Part shown: positions 23,518 through 31,379 of the stretch, in pieces
How the letters are laid out: each line of letters starts with the position of its first letter
How positions within the stretch are numbered: the first letter of the stretch is position 1
From: Sphingobium limneticum
Lineage (GTDB): Bacteria; Pseudomonadota; Alphaproteobacteria; Sphingomonadales; Sphingomonadaceae
NCBI RefSeq assembly: GCF_008710155.1
Contig: NZ_VYPZ01000004.1
Span: 62,001-126,000 of the forward strand
DNA length: 64,000 nucleotides
Direction: 5' to 3'
Notes under the pieces: generated by a model
The model's database searches: none
What the model was told of the DNA's origin: nothing
The model's input: the letters and a program-made list of their open reading frames with translations, nothing else
Made by a program: the position numbers and the translations under genes

Positions 23518-25836
23518 TTATTTCGTGCCTTCCGATGCCTTGGCCTTGCCGCCCTTCTTGCCCTTTTTGGGGGCGGCGGGGGTGATCTGGAAGGCGAGAG
23601 CCTCGTCCTTCATATGGACATGGACTTCGCCGCCATGGACCAGCTTGCCGAAGAGCAGTTCCTCGGCCAGCGGCTGCTTGATCTTTTCCTGCATCAGGCG
23701 GCCCATCGGGCGCGCGCCGTAGAGCTTGTCATAGCCCTTTTTCGTGAGCCAGCTCTTGGCATCGTCATCCAGCGTGATGTGGACGTCGCGGTCGGCCAGT
23801 TGCAGTTCGAGTTGCAGCACGAACTTGTCGATGACGCGGGCCACCACTTCGGTCGGCAGATAATCGAACGGCACGATCGCATCGAGGCGGTTGCGGAATT
23901 CGGGGGTGAAGAGCTTCTTCACCGCATCTTCCTGCACATCTTCACGAGTGAATTCGCCGAAACCGATGCTTTCCTTCGCCATGTCCGACGCACCGGCATT
24001 GGTGGTCATGATGAGGATGGTGTTGCGGAAATCGACGGTCTTGCCGTGGTGATCGGTCAGGCGGCCATTGTCCATCACCTGCAAGAGGATGTTGAACAGG
24101 TCCGGGTGCGCCTTTTCGATTTCGTCGAGCAACAGCACGCTATGCGGATTCTGATCGACCGCATCGGTCAGCAGGCCGCCCTGATCATAGCCGACATAGC
24201 CCGGAGGGGCACCGATCAGCCGGCTGACCGAATGGCGTTCCATATATTCCGACATGTCGAAGCGCTGGAGCGGGATGCCCATGATCGATGCGAGCTGGCG
24301 CGCGACCTCCGTCTTGCCGACACCGGTGGGGCCGGAGAAGAGATAGTTGCCGATCGGCTTGTCCGGATCGCGCAGGCCTGCCCGAGACAGCTTGATCGCG
24401 GAGGACAGCACTTCGATCGCCTTGTCCTGGCCGAAGACGACGCGCTTGAGGTCCGTGGTCAGCGAGCTGAGCACGGTCTTGTCGTCGGACGACACGGTCT
24501 TGGGCGGGATGCGGGCCATGGTCGCGATGACCTGCTCGATCTCCTTGGGCGTGATGGTCTTCTTGCGCTTGGAGGGCACCACGAGCATCTGCATCGCGCC
24601 GACTTCATCGATCACGTCGATCGCCTTGTCCGGCAGCTTGCGGTCGTTGATGTAACGGGCCGAAAGCTCCACCGCCGCCTTGATCGCGTCGGGGGTATAT
24701 TTGACGTGATGATGCTCCTCGAACGCGGTGCGAAGCCCGGCGAGGATCTTGATCGTATCCTCGATCGTGGGTTCGTTGACGTCGATCTTCTGGAACCGGC
24801 GCAGCAGGGCGCGGTCCTTTTCGAAGTGATTGCGGAATTCCTTGTAGGTGGTCGAACCGATGCAGCGGATCGTGCCGCCCGACAGAGCGGGCTTCAAGAG
24901 GTTCGAAGCATCCATCGCGCCGCCGCTGGTCGCGCCAGCGCCGATCACCGTGTGGATCTCATCGATGAAAAGCACCGCGTGCGGCATCTTTTCCAGTTCG
25001 GTGACAACCGCCTTCAGGCGCTCTTCGAAATCGCCGCGATAGCGGGTGCCGGCCAGCAGCGCGCCCATGTCGAGCGAGTAGATGACGGCTTCCTTGAGGA
25101 CGTCGGGCACTTCGCCCTCGACGATCTTGCGCGCCAGGCCTTCCGCGATCGCCGTCTTGCCGACGCCCGGATCGCCCACATAAAGCGGGTTGTTCTTGGA
25201 CCGGCGGCACAGGATCTGGATCGTGCGATCCACTTCGGCGGTGCGGCCGATCAACGGATCGACCTTGCCCCGGCCGGCCTTCTCATTGAGGTTGACGGTG
25301 AACTGTTCGAGGGCGCTGTCTTTCTTGGCCTTACCGTCCTGCACCTTCTTTTCCTCCTCGGCGACGCCCTTCGTCTCCTGACGCTCGGGCGCGGGCGTGC
25401 CCTTGCCGACGCCATGGCTGATGAAGCTCACGGCATCGAGGCGGCTCATATCCTGTTGTTGCAGGAAGTAGACGGCATAGGATTCGCGTTCGGAAAAGAG
25501 TGCGACGAGGACGTTGGCGCCCGTCACTTCATCCTTGCCGGACGACTGGACATGGAGGATGGCGCGCTGAACCACGCGCTGAAAACCGCTGGTGGGGGAG
25601 GGGTCGGACGCCCCTTCGACCTTCAGGCTGTCGAGTTCGGTGTCGAGATAATGGGTGACCGCGTCGCCCAGCTCGCCCAGCTCCACGCCGCACGCCTGCA
25701 TCACCTTTGACGCATGTTCGTCATCAATCAATGCCAGGAGGAGATGCTCCAGCGTGGCATATTCATGCTTACGCTCGGACGCGTGCGTCAGCGCATTGTG
25801 CAGGGTTGTTTCAAGAGCGGGTGCGAATGAAGGCAT
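23518..25836 (-). CDS. clpA: ATP-dependent Clp protease ATPase subunit ClpA
   Basis: This 772-aa Hsp100 unfoldase feeds proteins to ClpP. Residues 1-140 form the N domain, with two Clp_N repeats. The first AAA module has Walker A GDPGVGKTAIAEG and Walker B VLFIDEIHTV. The second has GPTGVGKTEVARQ and SVLLLDEIEKAHPD, with the sensor/arginine block EFRNRLDAIVPFDYLP and C-terminal D2 small domain. The GYVGYDQGG pore loop is present. The tail APKKGKKGGKAKASEGTK is an unusual Lys-rich extension. No clpS gene precedes it in this window, unlike enterobacteria. Length is normal (~760). Confidence 0.97.
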   Translation of the reverse strand: MPSFAPALETTLHNALTHASERKHEYATLEHLLLALIDDEHASKVMQACGVELGELGDAVTHYLDTELDSLKVEGASDPSPTSGFQRVVQRAILHVQSSGKDEVTGANVLVALFSERESYAVYFLQQQDMSRLDAVSFISHGVGKGTPAPERQETKGVAEEEKKVQDGKAKKDSALEQFTVNLNEKAGRGKVDPLIGRTAEVDRTIQILCRRSKNNPLYVGDPGVGKTAIAEGLARKIVEGEVPDVLKEAVIYSLDMGALLAGTRYRGDFEERLKAVVTELEKMPHAVLFIDEIHTVIGAGATSGGAMDASNLLKPALSGGTIRCIGSTTYKEFRNHFEKDRALLRRFQKIDVNEPTIEDTIKILAGLRTAFEEHHHVKYTPDAIKAAVELSARYINDRKLPDKAIDVIDEVGAMQMLVVPSKRKKTITPKEIEQVIATMARIPPKTVSSDDKTVLSSLTTDLKRVVFGQDKAIEVLSSAIKLSRAGLRDPDKPIGNYLFSGPTGVGKTEVARQLASIMGIPLQRFDMSEYMERHSVSRLIGAPPGYVGYDQGGLLTDAVDQNPHSVLLLDEIEKAHPDLFNILLQVMDNGRLTDHHGKTVDFRNTILIMTTNAGASDMAKESIGFGEFTREDVQEDAVKKLFTPEFRNRLDAIVPFDYLPTEVVARVIDKFVLQLELQLADRDVHITLDDDAKSWLTKKGYDKLYGARPMGRLMQEKIKQPLAEELLFGKLVHGGEVHVHMKDEALAFQITPAAPKKGKKGGKAKASEGTK

Positions 25837-25989
25837 GTCTGTTCTACTCCTGGCCCCAAAGAGGGGTAGTGTTGAACCCTATGTCGGCATTGCTCGACGC
25901 AGGATCAAGGCCATGGCCCAGACCAGCGGAATTGCCTGACTGCCGTAGCCCTATGGAGCCTTTCAAGGCGCAGGGGGCGTGGCAATGGT

Positions 25990-26187
25990 TCATCGTCTGA
26001 ATAACGCCTCGGCACTTGCCTTATGGTTAACGGCGTTGTCTTTCGTCCGCCGGGTGCGCGCGATTTCCGTTTCGAGGGCGGCGATGCGGGCATCCAGTTC
26101 GGATACGGACAATGGCCCCAGATCCTGTTTCAGCAGGCGGGTCAGCGGATCGTCGCCCTTGTTCGGCAGATCGTCATCCAGGTCCAT
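25990..26187 (-). CDS. DUF1192 family small protein
   Basis: This 65-aa protein, MDLDDDLPNKGDDPLTRLLKQDL then GPLSVSELDARIAALETEIART, has the DUF1192 signature. It contains one amphipathic helix and is common next to quinone oxidoreductase genes in alphaproteobacteria. The ATG at 26187 is used; the longer frame upstream is the shadow of the neighbouring gene. It is divergent from the oxidoreductase with ~100 bp between. Function is unknown. Confidence 0.85.
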   Translation of the reverse strand: MDLDDDLPNKGDDPLTRLLKQDLGPLSVSELDARIAALETEIARTRRTKDNAVNHKASAEALFRR

Positions 26188-26290
26188 GACGCCAATGTTG
26201 ACCCAGTTGGCCACTCTGTCAATAAGGGCATAGGTTCCGCACGGTAATTTTTGATGCGGTGCAACATGGTTAACGGCTGGGGGCAGCAAT

Positions 26291-27295
26291 ATGGCGGATT
26301 TGGACGCAGTGCCGGGCGAGATGACGGCGATCGCGATTCCCACGCCGGGCGGGCCGGATGCCTTGGTGCCCGAGCGGCGGCCGGTGCCGGTGCCGGGCGA
26401 AGGCGAAGTGCTGATCAAGGTGGCCGCCGCCGGCGTGAACCGGCCGGACGTGTTGCAGCGGCAGGGCAAATATCCGCCGCCGCCAGGTGCATCCGACATT
26501 CCCGGACTCGAAGTGGCTGGCACGATCGTGGCGGCAGGCAGCGGTGCGGACGCGTTGATCGGGCAGAAGGTGTGCGCGTTGCTGGCGGGCGGCGGCTATG
26601 CCGAATATGCGGTGGCGCCTGCGGGCCAATGCCTGCCGGTGCCGGACGATTATGATCTGGCCGAAGCGGCGGCGCTGCCCGAGACGCTCTTCACCGTGTG
26701 GACCAATTTGTTCGAGCGCGCCTATGTCGTGGCGGGCGACACGGTGCTGGTGCATGGCGGGACCAGCGGGATCGGCACGATGGCGATCCGGCTGTGCAAC
26801 CTGTTCGACGTGACGATCATCGCGACCTGCGGATCGGACGAGAAATGTGTGGCTGCGACAGAGTGGGGCGCGGATCATGCGATCAACTACAAGACGCAGG
26901 ATTATGCCGAGGAGGTGAAGCGCATCACCGGCGGGCAGGGTGTGCAGGCGGTGCTGGACATGGTCGGCGGCGATTATGTGCCGCGCAACCTGTCCTGCCT
27001 GGCCGAGGATGGCCGGCATGTGTCGATCGCCGTGCTGGGCGGGGCGAAGACGGAGGTCTTCATTCCGGCGATCATGCAGAAGCGGCTGACGCTGACCGGA
27101 TCGACGCTGCGGGCGCGGTCGGTGGGTTTCAAGAGCCTGGTCGCGGACGAGCTGATGCGCAATGTCTGGCCGTTCGTGGGCGAGGGCAAGCTGCGCCCGG
27201 CGATGGACCGGAAGTTCGCTTTGACAGATGCGGCCAAGGCCCATGCCCGCATGGATGCGGGCGAGCATTTCGGGAAGATCGTGCTGGTCGTGTGA
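26291..27295 (+). CDS. NAD(P)H quinone oxidoreductase, PIG3 family
   Basis: This 334-aa zinc-free medium-chain dehydrogenase of the PIG3/quinone oxidoreductase group has VNRPDVLQRQGKYPPPPGASDIPGLEVAGTI (PIG3 substrate-side motif), ALPETLFTVWTNLFER, and the NADPH-binding VLVHGGTSGIGTMAIRL with Gly-rich turn. LRARSVGFKSLVADELMRNVWP near the end is characteristic. No Zn ligands are present. The likely reaction is NADPH-dependent reduction of quinones. An in-frame ATG at 26321 exists, but MADLDAVPGEMTAIAIPTPGG matches the usual N terminus. Confidence 0.93.
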   Translation: MADLDAVPGEMTAIAIPTPGGPDALVPERRPVPVPGEGEVLIKVAAAGVNRPDVLQRQGKYPPPPGASDIPGLEVAGTIVAAGSGADALIGQKVCALLAGGGYAEYAVAPAGQCLPVPDDYDLAEAAALPETLFTVWTNLFERAYVVAGDTVLVHGGTSGIGTMAIRLCNLFDVTIIATCGSDEKCVAATEWGADHAINYKTQDYAEEVKRITGGQGVQAVLDMVGGDYVPRNLSCLAEDGRHVSIAVLGGAKTEVFIPAIMQKRLTLTGSTLRARSVGFKSLVADELMRNVWPFVGEGKLRPAMDRKFALTDAAKAHARMDAGEHFGKIVLVV

Positions 27296-27306
27296 GAGAC
27301 TGTTGG

Positions 27307-27332
27307 GAAAATGCGCGAAAGAGCGCATTTTC
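27307..27332. terminator. Bidirectional terminator between convergent genes
   Basis: GAAAATGCGC (27307-27316) pairs perfectly with GCGCATTTTC (27323-27332). The A- and T-rich outer ends allow termination in both directions between the quinone oxidoreductase and the AraC gene. Confidence 0.8.
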
Positions 27333-27352
27333 GATGCGGATGCGCCAAGCTG

Positions 27353-28249
27353 TTACCCGTTCAGCCGGCGCTTGCGGTAGGTGGACGGGGTTTCACCGGT
27401 CATGTTGCGGAAGGCGCGGTTGAAGCTGCTCTGGCTGGCGAAGCCCAGAAATTCGGCGATATAGTTCATCGACGCGTCGGATTGGCCGAGCATCTCCTGC
27501 GCCCGCTCCAACCGGGTTTTCAGCACATATTGGTGCGGGCTGACGCCGGTCGCCTTCTTGAACACGCGGCAGAGGTGCGAGGGGGTGATGCCGATCTGCG
27601 CCGCCATTTCCTCCAGCCCATGGTCCGCCTCCGGCCGTTCGCGGATCGCGTTCATGATATGGTGGATGCGATAGGCGGAAAAGGCGGAGGTCGGGAATTC
27701 CTGCGCCGCCGCCTTGACCGGGCCGCGCAGCATATGCGCCTTGAGCGCGTCGACGAGCGCCGAGACATAGAGATCGCGGGGGCCATCGGACGGCGTGTAG
27801 AGTTCTGCCAGTATCTGCCGGGCGAGTGCGGCGCCGAGCGGATCGTTGAAGGCGAAGCGCATGCGGGAAAACTGGTCCAGGACCGAGGCCGAACGCAGAT
27901 CGTCGGCATCGACGCTGAGCGTCACGACATCCAGTTCACCATCGACCAGCCAGCGGGTGCTCATGGTCGCGGGCACGATCGTCGCGGCGCCGGGGAAGGA
28001 ACTGGTTTCGCTCCACCCGTCGCGGTCCCAGGTGCGCACATTGGTCTTGCCGGCCAGTTGTACCACGAAGAGGGGATCGGGCAGGGCGGGCAGGGCGTAG
28101 CTGCCCACGAACTGACGCCAGCGGCTGAAGCGCCAGCGGCCGTCGGAGGATTCCAGCTTCACTTCGGGGGCGCGCTTCAGCGTATCGGCGATGATCGCTT
28201 CGGCATGCCATTTGCCGTTGCTGGCGGGCGCAGGGGCAAGGCTGCTCAT
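27353..28249 (-). CDS. AraC-family transcriptional regulator (intact paralogue)
   Basis: This is a 298-aa regulator. Residues 1-180 are an effector domain (GRWRFSRWRQFVGSYALPALPDPLFVVQLAG, WSETSSFPGAATIVPA). Residues ~195-298 are the AraC DNA-binding domain with both helix-turn-helix units (LEEMAAQIGITPSHLCRVFKKATGVSPHQYV and MNYIAEFLGFASQSSFNRAFRNMTGETPSTYRKRR). It has a close paralogue at 34875, which is frameshifted. It probably controls the adjacent acyl-CoA and P450 operons. A candidate operator lies upstream at 28403. The start codon ATG at 28249 fits. Confidence 0.93.
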   Translation of the reverse strand: MSSLAPAPASNGKWHAEAIIADTLKRAPEVKLESSDGRWRFSRWRQFVGSYALPALPDPLFVVQLAGKTNVRTWDRDGWSETSSFPGAATIVPATMSTRWLVDGELDVVTLSVDADDLRSASVLDQFSRMRFAFNDPLGAALARQILAELYTPSDGPRDLYVSALVDALKAHMLRGPVKAAAQEFPTSAFSAYRIHHIMNAIRERPEADHGLEEMAAQIGITPSHLCRVFKKATGVSPHQYVLKTRLERAQEMLGQSDASMNYIAEFLGFASQSSFNRAFRNMTGETPSTYRKRRLNG

Positions 28250-28402
28250 GCGATGCAGCCGGACGCGGGGGCGTTCCCCTGACTGATGCCTGCGACCTTG
28301 AGCGAGCTGACCATATTACCTCTCCGTGCCGCCATTCTGCGGTCATTGCATCATCTTCTCATACAAGAATGGCCGGTCCAAGGCTTTGCTGAAAAAGCGC
28401 AT

Positions 28403-28424
28403 CAGATTTTGCATTTCTTGCGCT
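28403..28424 (+). promoter_or_regulatory. Candidate AraC operator, box A
   Basis: A 22-bp box (CAGATTTTGCATTTCTTG plus CGCT) lies ~155 bp upstream of the AraC start and just past the dehydrogenase stop. It recurs inverted, 21 of 22 bases identical, at 31258 in the divergent promoter of the acyl-CoA ligase and TonB receptor. The shared sequence suggests one regulator, most simply the AraC protein. Confidence 0.55.
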
Positions 28425-28436
28425 AATTGGGTGCGA

Positions 28437-29588
28437 TCAGCTTCGGGCGTCCAGATCCATGCCGCGCGCGATGATTTCCAGCATGATTTCGTTGCTGCCA
28501 GCGAAGATGCGGCTGATCCGGGCGTCGGTGTAGAGGCGGCTGATCCGATATTCGTCCATATAGCCCGCGCCGCCGTGCAGCTGGACGCCAAGGTCGACCA
28601 TCTGGCTTTCCACCTCGCTGGCCAACAGTTTGGCCGAGGCTGCATCGCCGCCCTCCAGCGATCCGGCATTCGCGCGCAGGACCAGTTGATCGACCATGGT
28701 TTGCACCGCGTCGATCTGCGCGCGCAGGGCCGCGAGGCGAAATCGGTTATGCTGAAACTGCCCGATCGCCTGACCGAATGCGCGGCGATGCCGGACGAAG
28801 TCGAGCGTGAGATCGAGCGCGACCTGCGCGGCGGCGATGCTGGCGATCGCGGCGATCAGCCGTTCGGTGCCGAGAAATCGCATGAGGGTGCCGAAACCGG
28901 CGGTGGGATCGCCCAGCAGATTGTCGGCCGGCACATGGACGTCGTCCAGCATGATTTCGGCGGTGTCCTGCGATGCCAATCCCATTTTCTTGAGCGGCTT
29001 TCCACGCGACAGGCCGGCCATGTCCCGTTCGACCAGAAAGAGGCCGATCGGTTCGCCCGGCAGGTCACGGCATCGCGCGACGACGACGATCGCGTCGCTC
29101 AATATGCCGTTGGAGATATAGGTTTTCGTGCCCGACAGGCGCCAGCCGTCGCCATCCCTGATCGCGCGGGTCTGGACCGCGCGCAAATCGCTGCCGCCGC
29201 CCGGTTCGGTCATGGCGATGGCCAAGATGGTGTCGCCCGCCACGATGCCGGGCATCAGCCGCGCGCGCAATGTGGGCGACCCGAGGCGGTCGATATAGGG
29301 CGCGACGAGGTTGCTGTGCAGGTGGATGTAGAAGCCGGTTTCGCCGTGGCGGATATTTTCCTCTATGATGATCTGGTCGAAGCGCAGGTCGGCTATGCCC
29401 GCGCCGCCCACATCGGCCTGTGCCCACAGGCATAGCAGTCCGGCCTCGCCAGCCTGGCGATAGACGGCCCGGTCGACCATGCCGTCTCGGCGCCACCGTT
29501 CCGCATGGGGCGCCACATTGGTCAGCATGAAATGACGGACGGTGTCGCGGAACAGGATATGTTCGCTATCGAAGATCAGCCGGTCCAT
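28437..29588 (-). CDS. Acyl-CoA dehydrogenase
   Basis: This 383-aa flavoenzyme introduces a 2,3-double bond in an acyl-CoA. Family signatures: AIAMTEPGGGSDLRAVQT (FAD site), WRLSGTKTYISNG, and the C-terminal QMVDLGVQLHGGAGYMDEYRISRLYTDARISRIFAGSNEIML. The usual Glu at the short-chain position is Ala (FAGSNEI). The base is probably the Glu in FLGTERLIAAIAS, as in long-chain and isovaleryl-CoA types. It sits 9 bp after the acyl-CoA ligase gene in the same operon. The acyl substrate is not known. Confidence 0.92.
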   Translation of the reverse strand: MDRLIFDSEHILFRDTVRHFMLTNVAPHAERWRRDGMVDRAVYRQAGEAGLLCLWAQADVGGAGIADLRFDQIIIEENIRHGETGFYIHLHSNLVAPYIDRLGSPTLRARLMPGIVAGDTILAIAMTEPGGGSDLRAVQTRAIRDGDGWRLSGTKTYISNGILSDAIVVVARCRDLPGEPIGLFLVERDMAGLSRGKPLKKMGLASQDTAEIMLDDVHVPADNLLGDPTAGFGTLMRFLGTERLIAAIASIAAAQVALDLTLDFVRHRRAFGQAIGQFQHNRFRLAALRAQIDAVQTMVDQLVLRANAGSLEGGDAASAKLLASEVESQMVDLGVQLHGGAGYMDEYRISRLYTDARISRIFAGSNEIMLEIIARGMDLDARS

Positions 29589-29597
29589 GGCGCGATA

Positions 29598-31136
29598 TCA
29601 CCCTCTCATCGTGGCGGCCGGTGCGCGATATTCGTCGATCAGCCTGCGTTTCATCAGCTTGCCGGTCGGTTCGCGGGGGAGGTCGGCGCGGAAGACGAAT
29701 GCGCGCGGCGTCTTCACGCCCCCCAGGGCCGTACGGACGAAGCGGGTCAATTCTTCCGTCAGAGCGGCGTCGCCGTCAACGCTTTCGGCCGGTTGCACGA
29801 TGGCCAGGATATTTTCGCCCATTTCCTCGTCCGGAACGCCGATGACGGCCACGTCTGCGACCTGCGGATGGGTGATCAGGCAATTTTCGATTTCCTGCGG
29901 ATAGATGTTCACGCCACCCGAGATGATCATGAAGCTGCGCCGGTCGGTAAGGAACAGATAGCCGTCCGCGTCGAGATGGCCGACATCGCCGAGCGTGGCC
30001 CAGCCCCGGTCATTATGGGCAGCGGCGGTCTTGTCCGGATCATTATGATAGGTGAAGGTCGGGCCGTCCGAGAAGAAGACGTCGCCCGTTTCGCCGGGCG
30101 CGACTTCCTGCCCATTTTCTCCCACGATACGGACCCTTCCCAGCACCGCGCGGCCGACCGATCCGGGGCGGGACAGCCATTCGGGCGAAGACAAGGCGGT
30201 GATGCCGCAACATTCGGTGCCGGAATAATATTCATGCACGATCGGCCCCCACCAGTCGATCATCGCCTGCTTGACCGGCACGGGGCAGGGAGCGGCGGCG
30301 TGGATGACGGCTTTGAGCGACCCATGATCGTAGCGGGCGCGGACATCCTCCGGCAATTTGAGCAACCGCACGAAATGGGTCGGCACCCAGGTCGCATGGG
30401 TGATGCGGTAGCGCTCGATCAGCGCCAGCGAGTCTTCCGCGTCGAACCTGTCCATCACCACCACGGTGCCGCAGAGCCGATGAATGGTCATCGCCCAGCG
30501 CAAGGGCGCGGCATGATAGAGGGGCGAGGTGGAGAGATAGATGCAGTCCTGCCCCATGCCGTAGAGGGCGGTGCCCATCCCCTCCAGCGCGGTCTGCGCG
30601 TCCAGGGGGCCTTCGGGTAGCGGGGGCTTCACGCCCTTGGGCCGGCCGGTGGTGCCGGAGGAATAGAGCATGTCCGTACCGGCGCTTTCGTTGGGGACGG
30701 GCGTGTCCGGATAGCGGACGACGCTGGCGGACCAGTTTTTGAGCGGATCGACAGCGGTATCGACCAGATAGCCCTGTACGCCGTCCGCCTCTGCCAGCGC
30801 CGCCTGCGCCAAAGAAGCGAGCCGGTCGGATGCGATCAGAATGCGCGCGCCAGAATCCCACAGGATATAGGCGATGTCGGCGGCGGACAATTTGGTCGAT
30901 ATGCTGGTGAGGTAGAGGCCGATGCGCTGCGCCGCCCAGCCAAGGTCGAAGATCGCGGCTTCATTGTCCATCAGCAGTGCGATCCCGTCGCCGCGCACGC
31001 AGCCGAGCGCGCGCAGCAGGTGGGCGCCGCGATTGGCGGCGGCCTCCAACTGGCCGTAAGTGATGGTCTGGTCGGTCGCCGGCAGGATGATCGCCGGTCG
31101 ATCCGGATCGCTGATGGCAAATGGCCTGGGGTGCAT
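29598..31136 (-). CDS. Acyl-CoA synthetase (AMP-forming)
   Basis: This 512-aa ANL-superfamily ligase activates a carboxylic acid to its CoA thioester. P-loop: DMLYSSGTTGRPKGVKP. A5 motif: HEYYSGTECCG. A8: WATLGDVGHLDADGYLFLTDR. C-terminal catalytic Lys in PREPTGKLMKRRL. ATG 31136 (GGAGAGG upstream) is preferred to the ORF start at 31166. It heads the operon with the dehydrogenase. Its promoter region is shared with the divergent TonB receptor and contains box B. The product is cytosolic. Confidence 0.93.
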   Translation of the reverse strand: MHPRPFAISDPDRPAIILPATDQTITYGQLEAAANRGAHLLRALGCVRGDGIALLMDNEAAIFDLGWAAQRIGLYLTSISTKLSAADIAYILWDSGARILIASDRLASLAQAALAEADGVQGYLVDTAVDPLKNWSASVVRYPDTPVPNESAGTDMLYSSGTTGRPKGVKPPLPEGPLDAQTALEGMGTALYGMGQDCIYLSTSPLYHAAPLRWAMTIHRLCGTVVVMDRFDAEDSLALIERYRITHATWVPTHFVRLLKLPEDVRARYDHGSLKAVIHAAAPCPVPVKQAMIDWWGPIVHEYYSGTECCGITALSSPEWLSRPGSVGRAVLGRVRIVGENGQEVAPGETGDVFFSDGPTFTYHNDPDKTAAAHNDRGWATLGDVGHLDADGYLFLTDRRSFMIISGGVNIYPQEIENCLITHPQVADVAVIGVPDEEMGENILAIVQPAESVDGDAALTEELTRFVRTALGGVKTPRAFVFRADLPREPTGKLMKRRLIDEYRAPAATMRG

Positions 31137-31257
31137 GGGTGAGCCTCTCCAAAAATCATGCGGCATGATGCGCGGCGCATGGTCGGCCGGGGCCGCTATC
31201 GCTCACGTCTTGCGCTTGGTGGCTACAGAGGCCCGGTTTGTGCGCCAGTTCAAGGCG

Positions 31258-31279
31258 AGCGCAAGAAATGCCAAATCTG
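31258..31279 (-). promoter_or_regulatory. Candidate AraC operator, box B
   Basis: On the minus strand this reads CAGATTTGGCATTTCTTG plus CGCT, one mismatch from box A at 28403. It lies in the 243-bp divergent promoter between the acyl-CoA ligase (start 31136, minus) and the TonB receptor (start 31380, plus), so it could control both. Confidence 0.55.
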
Positions 31280-31379
31280 GCGTCAACTCTGGGTAAAGCC
31301 TTCCCGGTTCGGCTGGGCTAGGTCTGCTTCATCATAACCGCATCCCCCGCCAAAAGGGGGAAGATGGAGGAGAGGGTAA

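Noticed and set aside
23614..25710. Plus-strand 698-aa open frame antisense to clpA
   Set aside because: It mirrors clpA codons and contains no independent motif.
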